From positions 5,952,001 to 6,016,000 of the forward strand of contig NGZR01000001.1 of NCBI GenBank assembly GCA_002197995.1: a stretch of DNA of 64,000 nucleotides, written 5' to 3'. Origin of the DNA: Gaeumannomyces sp. JS-464 (Eukaryota > Ascomycota > Sordariomycetes > Magnaporthales > Magnaporthaceae). The notes beneath the pieces were generated by a model. The model saw only the letters and a list, made by a program, of their open reading frames with translations, was not told the DNA's origin and did not search any database. Within the stretch, counting starts at the first letter, position 1; every line of letters begins with the position of its first letter. Below are positions 21,836 through 33,961 of this stretch, one piece after another. Position numbers and translations under genes: made by a program.

Positions 21836-22335
21836 AGACCTGAGTAGGAGGGGTAAAAAGCTTTGGTTGTCAGAGAAGAAAAAAAAGGACCCTAGCGAGG
21901 GGTTCTGATGAAGGACGAGTAAAAGACGGCACAATCAGGGAATCCATACATGACGCCATAGACCGCGGATGCGGATAGAAACGATAGCGTCGATTTCAAT
22001 GAAAATGCGGAGGGGAACGAGACTATGCCTCTGAATCCGCCCATTGGGGAGGGCCCAGATCACTCGGCCTTGGCGACGATCCCACTGCACCCAGTGGGCA
22101 AGGAGGGTGTGTGTGTGTGTTACATGCACCAGGGCCACGTACGTCCTAGTTCCAGATGGGATACGAGGTGCATTCGGCTGACATCAAGTAATCTATGATG
22201 CAAGTGCAAGAAGCGACATATTAGATTTATGAACTATAGAGGCGGGGTATGCTCGCGCTCTGCTACTTTTGCACTGCGACAAATATAGGAGCCAAGATCC
22301 ACGCCTGGCATTACATCACCCCACCCAGCTTCTCT
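21836..22335. other. Convergent intergenic region
   Basis: 3' flanks of the HET-C2-like gene and the GPI-protein gene. It has a short GT microsatellite at about 22108-22120. No gene seen. Confidence 0.5.
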
Positions 22336-24464
22336 TTATAGCATGATAGCCAGAGCCGGAAGGACCATAGCGAAGCCGCCGAAAACGGCACGGCTGGCGC
22401 CGGCAGTGACGGGCGAGGCAGAGCCGGTCGGCTTGGGCGGGATCGGCAGGCCGCCGGACCCGGAGGGGGCACCACCAGCCGAGGGCGCGGGCTGGCCGGT
22501 CGGGTAGGGACCAGCGGGCGTGACGGCCGGGTAGCCGCCGGTCGGTGCGGGGAAGCCAGTGCTGGCCACGGGCTTGGACTTGTGGTGCTCGCGCTTGTGG
22601 GAGGCGGTCTGCGTCTCGGTCTCGGCCGGCATGTTCTCGGTGATGGTGACGGTCGGCTCCGGGGTCGGGCAGTTGGGCGGGGGTGTGAAGGTCGAGGTGA
22701 CGGGGACGGGGCAGGTGGTCAGGGTGATGGTGGTGACGGAGACGGTGGGGACCGGGACGACGGCGGTCATGGTGGCCGTCGTGCTGCGGGCGGGGGCGGC
22801 GGTGCCGGCGGTCATGGTCGCGGGGCAGACGGTGGTGGTGGCGATGGCGGTCGAGGTGACGATCTTCTGGGTCAGCGAGGCCGGGCAGTTGGGCACCGAC
22901 GCGACGCAGGAGGTGATGGTGTAAGTCTTGGTCGTGCGGACGGTGGAGGTGATCAGGCTGTTGCTGGCGCCGTTGGTCGCGTTGGCCGGCATGGTGGTGG
23001 CCGCGTTGATGGGAGCGGAGATGATGCTACCGCCAGTCGGGGAGCCAGCATGGGCAGTGGTGGTGGAGGTGGCGGTGGCGTCAGCGGGAGCGCCGGACGA
23101 AGAGCTGCCGGCGTGGGCGTCGACGGGAGCAGTAGCCGAAGGCCGTCTGTCGAGGCGTCAGTGGGAGCAGTCTTGGCGGACATGCCGGAGGTGATCGCCT
23201 TGGAAGGCGAGGTGTTGTCTCCAGAGCCAGAGCCAGTGGGAGTGGCGACGGGAACAGAGATCAGGTCGGTGCTCGATCCGACCGTGGGGACGATGTCAGA
23301 GCTCGAGCTAGAGCCAGGCTCGCTGCCGGAGCCGATGCTGTGGCCAGAGCTAGAGCCACTGCCGGAGCTGGGGTGGCGCAGGGGGCAGCAAATGCCGACA
23401 GACTCGGCCGTGTAGAGCGTGACGAAAACGGCGGGGGCAAGCTCCAGCTTGAGGCACTCTCCCAGCGAGATGTCAACCTTGAGGGCGACACCGGCGCTCA
23501 GGGCGAACTTCTCCTCGACGTAGACCGGGCAGGATGACGTCTTGACGAGAGTGTGCGTGCAGCTGAAAAGGTTCACCCAGACGCCAACGCCGGCGCCGAC
23601 ACCGATGTCGAGACCCTTCAGGCCGACGCTGGCATCGAGGCCAACGGCAGCACGCAGGCGCAGGCCGAGGGTCAGGTCGACGGCGACGCTGAGGTCGACG
23701 TGGGCACCGACCTCGGGCTGGATGGGCTTGGCGATAAGACCCTCACTGAAGCAAATGTTAGGTTGCCGACTCCGACCGTGTGTGGTGTTTTCACTGGCTC
23801 GACTTACAAGGAGTGCCTGACGATCTTCTGCTCGACGGTGCTGATCTCAGCGAAGCAGCCCTTAGGGAACTTGACGTAGAAGCCGGCCTTGACATTGACG
23901 GCGGCAGAGACGCCCACGACGAGATCTAGAGCGAAAGCAGCGCCGACCTTGACCTGCGCAAGGCCTGGCACGCCGAGGTCAAGCTTCCCGGACGCCATGA
24001 GCTCGACGGTCTGGTAGAGGCTGGCAGATGCCGCGATCTCCACCTCGAAGTACGCCTCGACGCTGCCCAGGTCGACCCGGATGGTAGGCTCGGCCAGGAA
24101 CTTGTCCATCATGGCGACCTGGATGTCACCGGACACGGCAGCTTTGGGGAGGTGCAGGCCCAGGTGCTCCGGAGGGCCGCCGTTCTTGCCGGCACCACAG
24201 ACACTGCATCACGAGAGTCTCCTCTTAGTGTTTGGCGGACCCGAAATCCCGGGTTGTTGCAACTTACCCCTCGAAGAGAGTTTCATGGTGCCAGGCCTTG
24301 GCCGTGTTGAAGATGCAGGGCTTGATGGTCCGGGCTTCCAGGTCACCCTGGCGGGCAGCGTTCATGGGCACCGCGACGCCGTTGACGACATGGAGGGGGG
24401 AAGGGGAGGCCTGGGCGAGGCCAACAAGTGCCCCGAGAGCTGGGGCGAGGTTTGAGAAGAGCAT
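22336..24464 (-). CDS. GPI-anchored Ser/Thr/Pro-rich secreted protein, frame broken once
   Basis: Three exons: 24464-24268, 24203-23808 and 23745-22336 (introns of 64 and 62 bp, phases matching). Residues 1-20 are a signal peptide. The middle has a Val/Ala-rich, beta-strand-like region with regularly placed cysteines (KPCIF, CGAGKNG, KGCFAE, FSCTHT, SSCPVY, GECLKL, ICCPL). After this come a long Ser/Thr/Pro-rich stalk, a VTSTF-type repeat region and a C-terminal hydrophobic tail preceded by small residues (AGASRAVFGG). This is the layout of a GPI-anchored cell-wall or surface protein. The stalk switches frame at about 23141-23144. Adding one C there makes the exon sum 2004, exactly 668 codons. 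The family is not recognised. Confidence 0.75.
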
Positions 24465-25494
24465 TTCTGCTGGGGATTTGATCTAAACGAAAGGATGGGG
24501 CTGACGAGGTCCAGACACCCTGATAGGGAGCGAAGTGCTAACGAGCGGATGTGTCCACCGAGGGTACACTGTATAAAAGAGAGCGACTGGAGAAGAGGAG
24601 TGCGGATGAGCTGGAGGTTCTTCTCCAGTTGTTGGAAAGGGAAGGGCATCATGTCCCTATTTGAACCTGACGCCTGGCTCCGCAGATCCGACCTCTCAGT
24701 CTCTGTGTCTGCTTGAGCTGCCTCCTGCCCGCCCATTTGTCACACTCCTACCCCCGAACTCGCCGCCTGCGACGCTGATCTTGGTGCTAGCAGTTCATGA
24801 CGGTCATCCGAGAGCCAGTCCGGCTGCGGCTGGACTGGTGTGCCTGATTCGGCGTGCTGGTGAGAAGGACATCCCAGCCGAACGACGTCTAGCATGCCCG
24901 CTATCCAGTAAGCTCGTGGGGAGATCTTTGCACGAAATTGCTTGGCGTCGAATGACGATCGGCGCTCGAGGGACGGGATGTGCTTGGCTCGAGGGACGTT
25001 GCGTGGCCTGTGCACCCCCAAATGAAGCCCACGAACCGCAAGACGCACCAACGTCGACTGTTCAATCATTAGTTTGCTCCCAGATTGCTATCATTCAAGT
25101 AAATTATGCGACTCAGTTGTCCCCAATCTTCTCGCTGCCGCTTGAGTCTCTTGTACCGTCTATCCCGCCTCTGCGCTTGTACTTTTGGGACGGAGCCACT
25201 CTGCGGCCACTTTTATCTTAGTGCCTCGTGCTACGGCACAAGCGTTTCCCCCGTTTCTGACATTGGTGATCTTAATGTCAACTTGCATTGCGGTGGCTAC
25301 CCAAAAACGGGATCTTGACTCCGCCCAGAAAAAAATGCCGATCGCCCAGAAAAGCAAGCGCATACTGTCTGGGGAAAGTAGACAACGCGCAGAAAGCTCA
25401 GCAGTAAGCAGAAACACTGGGAGAAATTTGAGGATCCTAACAAGCACCTCGGCCCAGTTGGCCACATCTTTGGAGGGGTATTATAAAAGCCTCA
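24465..25494. other. Intergenic, about 1 kb
   Basis: Upstream region of the GPI-protein gene and 3' flank of the alpha/beta hydrolase gene. TATAAAA on the plus strand at 24572-24578 reads toward neither gene. No gene seen. Confidence 0.4.
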
Positions 25495-27794
25495 TCAGTC
25501 TTGGCCAGTGTCGACCACCATTTCGTAGCCCCCGTCGCGAAACACATCCCACCTCCCCGTACACTCGGGATCTTCAGGCAGGAGGGGCGGTGTCTCGCCC
25601 AACAGCCTGCTCTGGCTGATCATCCTTGCCATCCACAGCACCTTGTCCTCCGGGCGCCTGGTCGGCCACTTGCCCCGCCAGCTGCTCCTTGGAGCCCTGC
25701 TTCTTGGAGAACAGGGAAAAGGTCGGCATGCTTGGCTTCGGGACCGAGGGCATAGTGAGCATGGAGGGCATGCTCGGCATCGACGGCATGGGGATCTGCT
25801 CCATCGCTGGGAGTTTTGTGGGCAGGCGAGAGGACCATGTTGAAGTGACCGCCTTGAGACCGGTGCCGGCCTGCTCTGCGACACTAAAGAGGTGGCGGAG
25901 ATAAGTCTGCTTCTCCTTCTCATCCGGGACCGCCTGGCCGTCTGGCGAGCCTTCTCGGTCATCTGGCAGGGGCACAAGTGACGCGGCTGCCGCGATGTCG
26001 ATGGGCGATTCGTCAGGGAGCTCGATGCTCGCAGCGGCGTCATCTCCTCCAGCTCCGGTCTCCACTATCTCGGAAGAGTCCACACTGATCTTCGCCTCGC
26101 TGTCAGGTGACACTTCCTGAGCAGCATCAGAGATTGCGACTCCTTCGTCCGTGACCGTGATCTTCTTCTCCTCCTCGCTCTCCTCGGCCATGTCCAGCTT
26201 CTCTTCGGCAAACTTTGGATCGTCAAACAGCGGCTCGTCGCTGTTGAACCACGTCAAGACCAGCCCGGCAGCGCGCTCCGTCATGTCGTCGTACCCCGTG
26301 TTTTGTCCCGCTTGAACATGGCCATGTGCGCATCGACCTCGTCCTCGCCGCCCTCAACAACGCGTCGGTCAAACAAGCCAGCAGCCGGCGCCTCGGGGCC
26401 AGGGACGGCACAAAAGGTTCGCTCGGGGACGAAATAGCCGCCGCTCCAGTACCCGTTCTCGCCGAGGGATGCATACACGTCGCAGACGCCAATACCCCTG
26501 AGCGCGGCCAGACGGCCGAGGCGGCGCTCCAGCTCGCGGGGCTTGACGAGGGCGCCCACAAAGGTGAAGTGGTCCGCCAGCCAGGCGTACGACTTGCCGA
26601 CGTTTCCGCGGTTGATGTACGCGAGCCCCTGGCCCAGAGCCCCAACGCCGCGCTGGTACCCCTCGGTGATGGTCGCGCGGTCCAGCTCGCGGACGCTGCG
26701 CAGGCCCGCGGCGATCTGCTTGCGGTGCACGTAGGCGGCCACGCCCCCTGCGGCTATGGCGCCGACGGTGCCCGTGCGCACCGCCAGCAGCTGCCACGCC
26801 TTCCGGCCTGGGTTCGCGACGGCCGCGGAGGAGCGCGAGACCGAGGTGGCGGCCTTGGTGGCGCGCTTGACCGCGAGTTTCGACAGGCCGGCGGGGGCAG
26901 CGGCCAGGGCGGTCATGACGTTGAAGACGGAGCTGACCTTGTTGTAATTGCTAAAGGCGCCGTAAACGAACATGGACCTCGCCAATCCGTTGTAGGGGGT
27001 GTCGAAGGCGAGGACACCTTGTATCAGGGGGAAGAGGGGCGTCTTGGGGCCGCCATCCTGCTCGGCGCAGTTGCTAGCCTCGTCCCCATCAGTAGCCTCA
27101 GCGGCTTTCTTCTCGGCGGCATCCTTTCTGCGTTCATCGAGGATTCGAAATAGCGTATCCGATGCGACAAACCCTCTAGGTAACCCGGGTTAGCGCGCAA
27201 ACCAGACAACATACAGACCAGACGCCAGGAGATGATGGTCCCGAACCCCATGGAATGCGCGACGAGAATAACGCCAACGTCACGGTCACTCGGCGGCCAT
27301 GGCTTCTCGCTATGGGCCTTGCGAAGGTCCATCACCCGTTCCTTGAGCCTGCGGTGGATGCGCATCAGTCAGTAGCTCGCTTCGGCTTGCTGCCAGAAGT
27401 GCGGAACCTACCATCCTAAGAACTGCTCTGTGCACTGATCTAGCTCGCCCTTTGTCTCATACTTGGGGTAAACGACCGAATGGACATTCTGGCTGGGGAG
27501 CTCTTCGGCGACGGCGCGTTTCAAGTCCTTGGGATCTCTCGGGTTAGCTCACCAAATATCCAAGGGGGCAATATCCGCCGGATGATGGGCAAGGCCGAGG
27601 AGTTCAAGATGTTGAATAATTACCTCGGGGAAGTTTTGGAAGGTGTTGTCGTTCCCCTTATTGGTTGGGTGGTGTTCGTGGTTACGGGAAAAAAAATGTT
27701 AGCCACGTCTGGTGATCTAAGCCTTCAGATTCCAGTTTGAGATGGCCCTACCTTAAAGCCGTGGATAAAGCAGAGAAGCAAAGTTCGCGGCATA
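25495..27794 (-). CDS. Lipase-like serine hydrolase (DUF676-type alpha/beta fold), frame broken
   Basis: Exons are 27794-27752, 27656-27624, 27527-27412, 27348-27247 and 27175-25495. The protein begins with a beta strand and oxyanion loop (LLLCFIHGFKGNDNTF). It has the nucleophile elbow VAHSMGG (GxSxG type) across the 27176-27246 intron, and LIQGVLAFDTPYNG, typical of PGAP1/DUF676-like hydrolases. A long helical region, an acidic linker with MPSMPSMPSM repeats and a C-terminal block (RWDVFRDGGYEMVVDTGQD) follow. Three frame breaks occur: one extra A in the coding-strand T run at 27780-27783, just after the ATG; one base missing in the run at 26301-26304 (FKRDK|NTGYDD); and one extra base near 25598-25600. 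Correcting all three gives 658 codons. The substrate is probably an ester or lipid, but it is unknown. Confidence 0.78.
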
Positions 27795-28392
27795 TTGGGC
27801 TTTTCGGCCAGGGTCGGTCAATTTTTTTGCTGTTCGTTTTCTTCGTTCACGTATTAGGAGGTTTCGGTTCTCAGGAAGGAGGAAAGTTTGAGGAATAGGT
27901 ATGGTGTTTGCTCGCGACAATGCACAGACTGCGTCACTAGGGAGAATAAGTATGCTGTCCACCGGTTTGATGAAACAGCAAGCAAGGAACAACCGTTGCC
28001 CTGCTCGGCAGCCACACTCGACTTACGATCCAGCCATGTGAAGCGCCGTGTGGCGACTGGTAGTTGCTAGGCTAGGCGTTGGGGCTTGAGAAGTGACGCA
28101 CTTCGACTTTGCGCGACCAATCACAAACCATCCGCAGCCACATCGTCCCTTCTCTCAAGCACGATCGCAAGTAAAGCATGCGACCGAGTGGTGCTTGGTC
28201 AACATTGGACAACGGACACGGCTGAGATCAGAAGCGTTATCCTGATTCCGGCTAGGGACAGGGTGACACGAAGGTTGCAACCATCGGCGTCATTTACGCC
28301 TTGTTCGTCTGCGATGTGTTTCTATCGTACAGGGCACAATATCACCAGGAGAGTCCAAAGCTGCGCATTGCTCCTGGCACCGATAAATGGGG
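27795..28392. other. Intergenic, about 600 bp
   Basis: Upstream of the alpha/beta hydrolase and downstream of the Hmp1-like gene. No gene seen. Confidence 0.45.
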
Positions 28393-28781
28393 CTAGTCCT
28401 TCTTCACACTAGCGGCACCCTCCTTCTCCATCCCGGCACAGCCTGCTGCGCGTCCAGCCATCTCCTCGACCTTGCCGTAGCCCTGTGGTGCGGGGTCCCT
28501 CTTCTCGCCTGCGGCCTTCATTGAGTGGATCGCATGTGCTTTGTCCTGTTCGCCCGAGGACTTCCAAGCGTGCGATCCCGTGACGGAGCCGACTGCGGTC
28601 TATTTCCGGGCGCAAGGTGGGCGCCAGCGACTGCAGTGGCCCCTTTTTTGGCTACACATGCTGGCTAGGATGTTCAGTGACCTACTTCTGCCATGCCCTT
28701 GATGTACTCGGCATGTCCCGCCAGGAGGCCGGGCTGCTGGTTCTCTTGCGACTGCGACTGGCTGTCGGTGTTGCTGGCCAT
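28393..28781 (-). CDS. hmp1: Hmp1-like small stress/DNA-structure-binding protein (CsbD-like)
   Basis: Two exons (28781-28686 and 28599-28393; 86-bp intron with GTAGGT donor) give a 100-residue hydrophilic protein. It starts with a Gln/Ser-rich segment, then GHAEYIKGMAE, then SVTGSHAWKSSGEQDKAHA and a second copy-like half (QGYGKVEEMAGRAAGCAGM) ending in KKD. This layout matches the fungal proteins named after Ustilago Hmp1, reported to bind mismatched and cruciform DNA, and it resembles the CsbD stress-protein fold. The exon sum is exactly 101 codons and the frame is intact. It is too short and split for simple ORF calling. The biochemical role in filamentous fungi is little known. Confidence 0.78.
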
Positions 28782-30968
28782 CCTGGCTACCTCTTCTACC
28801 GTTGTATGGTGGGCTACTTGGACGTGGTTGGATGAAGATGCGTTGGAGTCAAGGTTCACTTTGCTATGTGAAGTGCTAGGTGTGGTAACGTGAGATGTGG
28901 TCAACAAAGAAAATACGTTGATGCTCTTTATACCGGACGGTCTATTTAAATCCAGGAGAACAAAGCCATGCTGCAATTCCCATGTGAGCAGCGTCTTCTC
29001 CGGACGCGTTAGCCGTCGATGCATGCGCAGCACCGAGCACAATGACGTCGTGGAGGAACGTGGGCTTGGTGACGTCAGACCTCGCAGGGATCGAAGGGGT
29101 CTGCACGGAATACATTGATGCCGTTCATGGTAGCGGTTGCGCGCATTTAGTGTAACAACGTCTTCAAGAACGTCAGAAAAGAATTATTGTTCTGCTGTTT
29201 CGAGATGGCGTACTTGGCTGGTAGGTACCTGGATACTCTCACCCGGGCAATCAACCAACGGACAGTTCTGCCAGGAATACAAGGCGTGTAAGCCCCAGAC
29301 TGGTTTCGCGAGCGTGGCGCGATAATCTCCAACCATCGCAAATTACATAGACTGGCCCCCACGATTGAACGCCGCGGAGCACAGCACGACAGCGGTCCAC
29401 AGGCCATTTCACAGTGGGGGTCAGTGCTGTCGCGGGCTGGCCCCAACATAAAATAACCGCAAAGAGAGCTGTGCTCGGAATAACGACATGGAGATTTGTC
29501 CCGTTTCTCTTGGCCCTGGCTCAACCTAATTTTTGGCTCTGTCCACTGCCTACTGCGCCACCTCCCCGATCCCGATTCCCGATCGGCAGCTCCCTGAGTA
29601 GCCTGTCGTGCCTGTCAATCTCAAGCGGCTGTCGCCGTCCAACAGACGCCGAGCGGCGCTTCTGTCCACGCTAAACCGAGGCTGGCAGAACAAGCGACGC
29701 CATCTGGTCCCTCGACCCTCGATCCCGGACACATACCTCCCACTTGTCTTCTTGCATCACACCCGTCAGGTTACGGCTCCTTCGTATGGACTGACCAGAA
29801 GAGGCAGCCCGCCCTGCGCGGGAACCCAGGCGCGCAGACCTGAGAGTGATAGCTGATAGCTCACATTCACTGGTTACCATGCTCTAGATCTTTGGTCTCG
29901 ATTGCCGTTGCCGCCCGGCCGAGCCCCTGCCGCCAGGATGTTACACCGAAGGGAGGCGGAAGATGAGGGGGGAGCCCAATAAGTCCAACACGTCTCGAAA
30001 ATGCGCCCCTGCCTGAATCTGGACCCCGTCCTGCCTCCCAAGCCGTCGTGATTCGACCGAAAGAGGCCAGCCCTCGACAATCCCTGGAGGCATTGAAGTG
30101 CTAACTGTGTGATACCACGCCCTCGGGTCCGGCTCGGGGTTCCGGCAAGGCCAACCTTCAATAGCCCGCAGCAACATGTAGTCACATGCACGGCACTTTT
30201 CTTCCGGGTTATTGTCGCTCTTATCTGTCTCGCTCACGGCATCCAGGGGCTCCTCACACACCAAGTGTCCGGCATGGGTAGGTATCGCCCGGGACAAGAG
30301 AACGCCACCGCCGAGAGCGTTTTGCTCCTCGAGGTTGGGGGAGAAGAAAAGTGCCAGACGCATCTGTCTTCATAATATCCTCTGGGCATCCGTATGCCCC
30401 CACCGCATTTTTGGCCGGCTTCCAATCCAATATTTTCTTTCCCTCTCAGACTTGCCCTCTCGCGTCTGTTGGTGCGATTCCTCGAGTCCAAGCAGTCTGC
30501 CTCCGACGCGGCCCGTCGGCAGTGCCAGCTGCCTTCATTGCCGGTGCGCGGCCACCGCTATGGAATGGAATCTAGTCGATCCCAAGGGCCTCTCGGCTTC
30601 TCTCTCATGAGTCAGCATTTCTCTTCCACTGATCTCTATGATCGTGGTCGCCGTTCGCCTCCGGGTTCGCTTGTCAGCCAAGTGTTTGGGTCCTGAGGAC
30701 TGGTTGATATGCGCCGCTTTGGTATGTTCATCAGTCGACCCGAGATCATGTGGACCTTTTTCTCCAGCCCAGCTGACACCGGTTCATCCGCACTAGCTGA
30801 TAGACCTGTTACAAAATGCAACGGTCGGGTAAGGCGCCTTCTCGGGTCTTGGAGCCCCTGACGAAACCATTGTAAGCGAAGTAGTTGCTTCAAGAGGTCG
30901 GAAGGTACGGATGCCTTCAACCGCCTGTTTGGGATTCATAAGGACACCCGCTAACTTTGACTGTGCAG
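28782..30968. other. Intergenic, about 2.2 kb
   Basis: I see no complete gene. The last 600 bp (about 30390-30968) should hold the missing 5' exons of the rhodopsin-like gene. Donor-like GTATGT at 30723 and GTAAGG near 30828 are present, but the intervening frames do not read as membrane protein. Confidence 0.35.
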
Positions 30969-31905
30969 CTCGTCTTTGCCTGGCACCTGCTCTGCATCTG
31001 CTGCTGGGTTCTTGTCAAGGCCAGCGTATGCGCCGCCCTGCTCCGCCTTACTGCCTACCAGCGCAGAAGACTCGTCCTCGTCTTCTTGATGGGACTAGCC
31101 GTCATGACTGGGATAATTTTCCTCGTCAGCGTTTTCATCCAGTGCTCTCCGATCCAAGCGGTCTGGACTGGCGAACAAGAGTTTTGTGACAATACAACAA
31201 CCGTTGTCGGTGGTTTCTATCTGGCCTCGGCAGTCGGCATAATCACGGATGTCTCTGTGGCGTTTATTTCTGTGCTCATACTCGGGCATGTCAGAATCCC
31301 CAAGACTGTCGAGAGATTTGTCGCCGTGATTCTGTCCTTTGGGATTCTGTAAGTTCCGCCCACCCCTTTATCCTTGTACGATAGTTTATCAGATTTTTCA
31401 GACTGACATCGAGACCCAGGGCATCAATATGTGCTGTCATAAGTCTTCCATACCTCCAGTCGTATCCCCGCGCCGGAGATGATATCCGTATGTTCATCCT
31501 GATCTCTCCCGCACCCGCTTCATGCTCTCGTCCTTCCTCCGGAACCCATGGCTAACAACTTTTTCAGGCAAGATAGGACCCATCGTCCTGTTATCCATTA
31601 TCGATACAAGCATCGCAATCATTGCGGCCTCCCTCCCGATGCTCTGCAAGCTGTTGGGCACTGTCCCTCGGCCTTCCACGGATATTGGCGGCGCTGCTGT
31701 CGACCTCTCTACCAAAACCGCTTACTGGAACACAGACGCCAGCCCGGGAGATCTTTCGTTGATGGGCCTTGCCCCGATAAATGACGTCTCGTTGACAATA
31801 GAGCACTGTCATGACCCCCATCTCGTCGCCGCGACAGCCCGGACAAAGGGCATGTGTCCTGAAAGGACTGGTGATAGAACCAGCTCAACCACTCCCAATC
31901 AGTGA
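30969..31905 (+). CDS. PTH11-like fungal rhodopsin-domain membrane protein, 5' part missing
   Basis: Three exons join in phase: 30969-31348, 31420-31487 and 31568-31905. The first follows a good acceptor (GCTAAC branch, TGTGCAG). The encoded sequence has about five hydrophobic helices with family landmarks. These are a helix pair with RRRLVLVF, a loop with FIQCSPIQAVWTG, a helix starting VGGFYLASAVGIITDVSVA, GHVRIPKTV, and the last helix ending ASLPMLCKLLG. This is the second half of the seven-helix domain shared by PTH11-related and SAT4-type proteins. The polar tail ends at 31905. I could not find the first helices upstream, so either small exons are missed or the gene is 5' truncated. No CFEM domain is visible. 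Confidence 0.6.
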
Positions 31906-32423
31906 TATTTCCCCATCAAAGGTCTACGAGCGATCTCTGTCAAGGGGTACCTGCAAGGTAAAAACTGGGCTGGATTCATCAGGAGTGGCCATCGTCCGAA
32001 TGGGATGGGGCTGCCTTTGCGGGCACCTTTGGCGGGCGCTGCCGCTTTTTTGTAAATGTCAACTCAGCCACCATTGACTCAGTATCCCTGGGAGAGCATT
32101 GTTCAGCCAATACACGTTGCATCGGGTTCGTAATCCCTCGGTGCGGGAGTGGCCACCTAGCCTCAGCCTTTGCGGAAGGCTTGGTTCCATTCCGCCCGGC
32201 GGAGTCTGCTGCCGCGGATGATGTGCCTGAATGCTGGGCCCGTCAATTGGTGACAGAACCGCCGGCCGAGACCGATTGCGCCAATCCGTGGCCCATCGTG
32301 ACAGCTGTCTTTGTGTTTTTTTTCTTTGTTCCCTTCTTCAGCATGTGATCAAACTGACCTCTTTACACAATTTTCAGGGCACAAAGAAAGGCTCTCGATT
32401 CCAGGCTAGACTTGGAAGTCATC
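31906..32423. other. Intergenic, about 520 bp
   Basis: Between the rhodopsin-like gene and the SET gene, both on the plus strand. Pyrimidine-rich near 32310-32345, probably the SET gene leader. No gene seen. Confidence 0.45.
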
Positions 32424-33719
32424 ATGTGGCTTGCATTGACATTGTCGGTTGGCTCCCTGGCTTCGGTGGCCCTCTCTCCTCCCAGTCTCGAGCTGGCAGG
32501 CACATGTCAATGGAGCTCACAGCTTCAGCTTTTTGGCCCAGTGGCAACGGCCCCTAGCCAGGCCGCATGCGGCAAGAACGAAAGCAAAAGCGACAGCCAG
32601 ACAGCTAGCTGGAGTGGCCCCCGCGCCTGCGTCGGCAGCTACTGTGTGCACGCCAACACTGACCTTGGCGGTGGCATTGCCCTCGTCACGACGGACAGGA
32701 ACGCCAGGCGCGTCATGGTGCTGCAGCCCACGACGCGCGGTGTCCCTGGCAGCACTAGTCTGCAGGACACGCCGTTTCTGGAGCGGGCCCTCCCCGGGAA
32801 AGGGCTTGGCCTCGTAGCGAAGAGGCCCATCCGCAGGGGCGAGCTCGTCATGGTCGAGGCGCCGGCCATGCTGGTTCAGAAGAGGGTTCTGGAGGACCGC
32901 TTGGGCCAGTACATCGAGTCGCTGGACCTGGCGGTGCGCTCGCTCCCTGCCGCCCGAAAGAAGGCGTTCATGCGACAGGGCCGGTCGGGAGACGGCGTCG
33001 GTGGCTACAAAATCCTGGATATTCTCCTAACGAACTCTTTTCAAATGGCGCTCGCTGGGGAAGGCGAGGCAGGGTTCCATTACGGCAATTTCCCCAACGC
33101 ATCGAGGATTAACCACGATTGCAGGCCAAAGTAGGTGTCGTCGACCCCTTTTGGCGCTATCTTTGGGCTGGCTGACTTGTACATGATGTCTTCTCGCCAC
33201 AGCCTCGTTTCACACACGGATAGCAACCTCGTTTTCCGAGCCTACACGGCCAGGGCCATCGCGCCGGGCGAGGAGCTCACCATCTCCTATATCGACCAGC
33301 TTGCACCAGCTGCCGAAAGGCGGGCCCATACGCGAGCGGTTTGGGGATTCGTCTGCGGCTGCGAGCACTGTCGGCTACCAAAAGCCGAGGCCTTGTCTTC
33401 CGCCTCCCGCATCAAGCGCCTGGCACGGCTGGAGGAAGAGCTGGGCAAGTCCGAGAAGCTGGACGGGCGGCTGCACATGGTCGAGGAGCTCCTGCGAATA
33501 TACGAGGCCGAGGGGCTCGACAGCAAGCTGGGCAAGCCGTACAAGCTTGTGGCCTTGAGCTACTGCATGCTTGGCAGGGAGGACCTGGCGCGGCGCTATG
33601 CCTCGCTCGCGGCGGAGGCCCTGGTCATGGAAAAAGGCGAGGACACGCAAGACTTGGGAGCGATGCGAGCATTGGCTGGGAACCTGAAAGAGCACTCGTG
33701 CTGGCAGATGGGGAACTAG
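32424..33719 (+). CDS. SET-domain protein with predicted signal peptide
   Basis: Two exons (32424-33130, 33203-33719; 72-bp intron with GTAGGT donor) give 407 residues with matching phase. The SET domain has its N-terminal strand KGLGLVAKRPIRRGELVM, the cofactor/knot motif INHDC, and GEELTISYI. It ends with a post-SET-like cysteine set (CGCEHC) and a helical TPR-like C-terminus. SET proteins normally methylate lysines using S-adenosylmethionine. Residues 1-17 (starting MWLALTLSVGSLAS) are a hydrophobic, signal-peptide-like start, followed by about 100 residues with several cysteines and a CVGSYC pair. This is unusual for a nuclear enzyme. The ATG at 32424 is chosen because it is the first ATG in frame. 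A later start would remove the leader, but no good ATG precedes the SET domain closely. Confidence 0.8.
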
Positions 33720-33961
33720 ACGGAGGTTCTTGCGGACATTTTGATATGGCATGGGACCAGAAATATGGCCAACAGCGGATTGCTGGAAGGGCAGCTATCG
33801 TGCATGCTTTCCAGTATAGTACGAAGCTTTCATTAAAGAAGAACAGGTCTGGCTGGACAGGCCTGCCTGCACAGGTCTATATCTATAGGCGGGTATACTT
33901 AACTGAGAAAAGAGAGACTTGTCGTTATCATTTTTTTCCGGATTGTGGCCATTCATGTCAT

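Noticed and set aside
22582..23415. 277-codon Gly/Asp-rich plus frame
   Set aside because: Antisense shadow of the Ser/Thr/Pro-rich stalk of the GPI protein.
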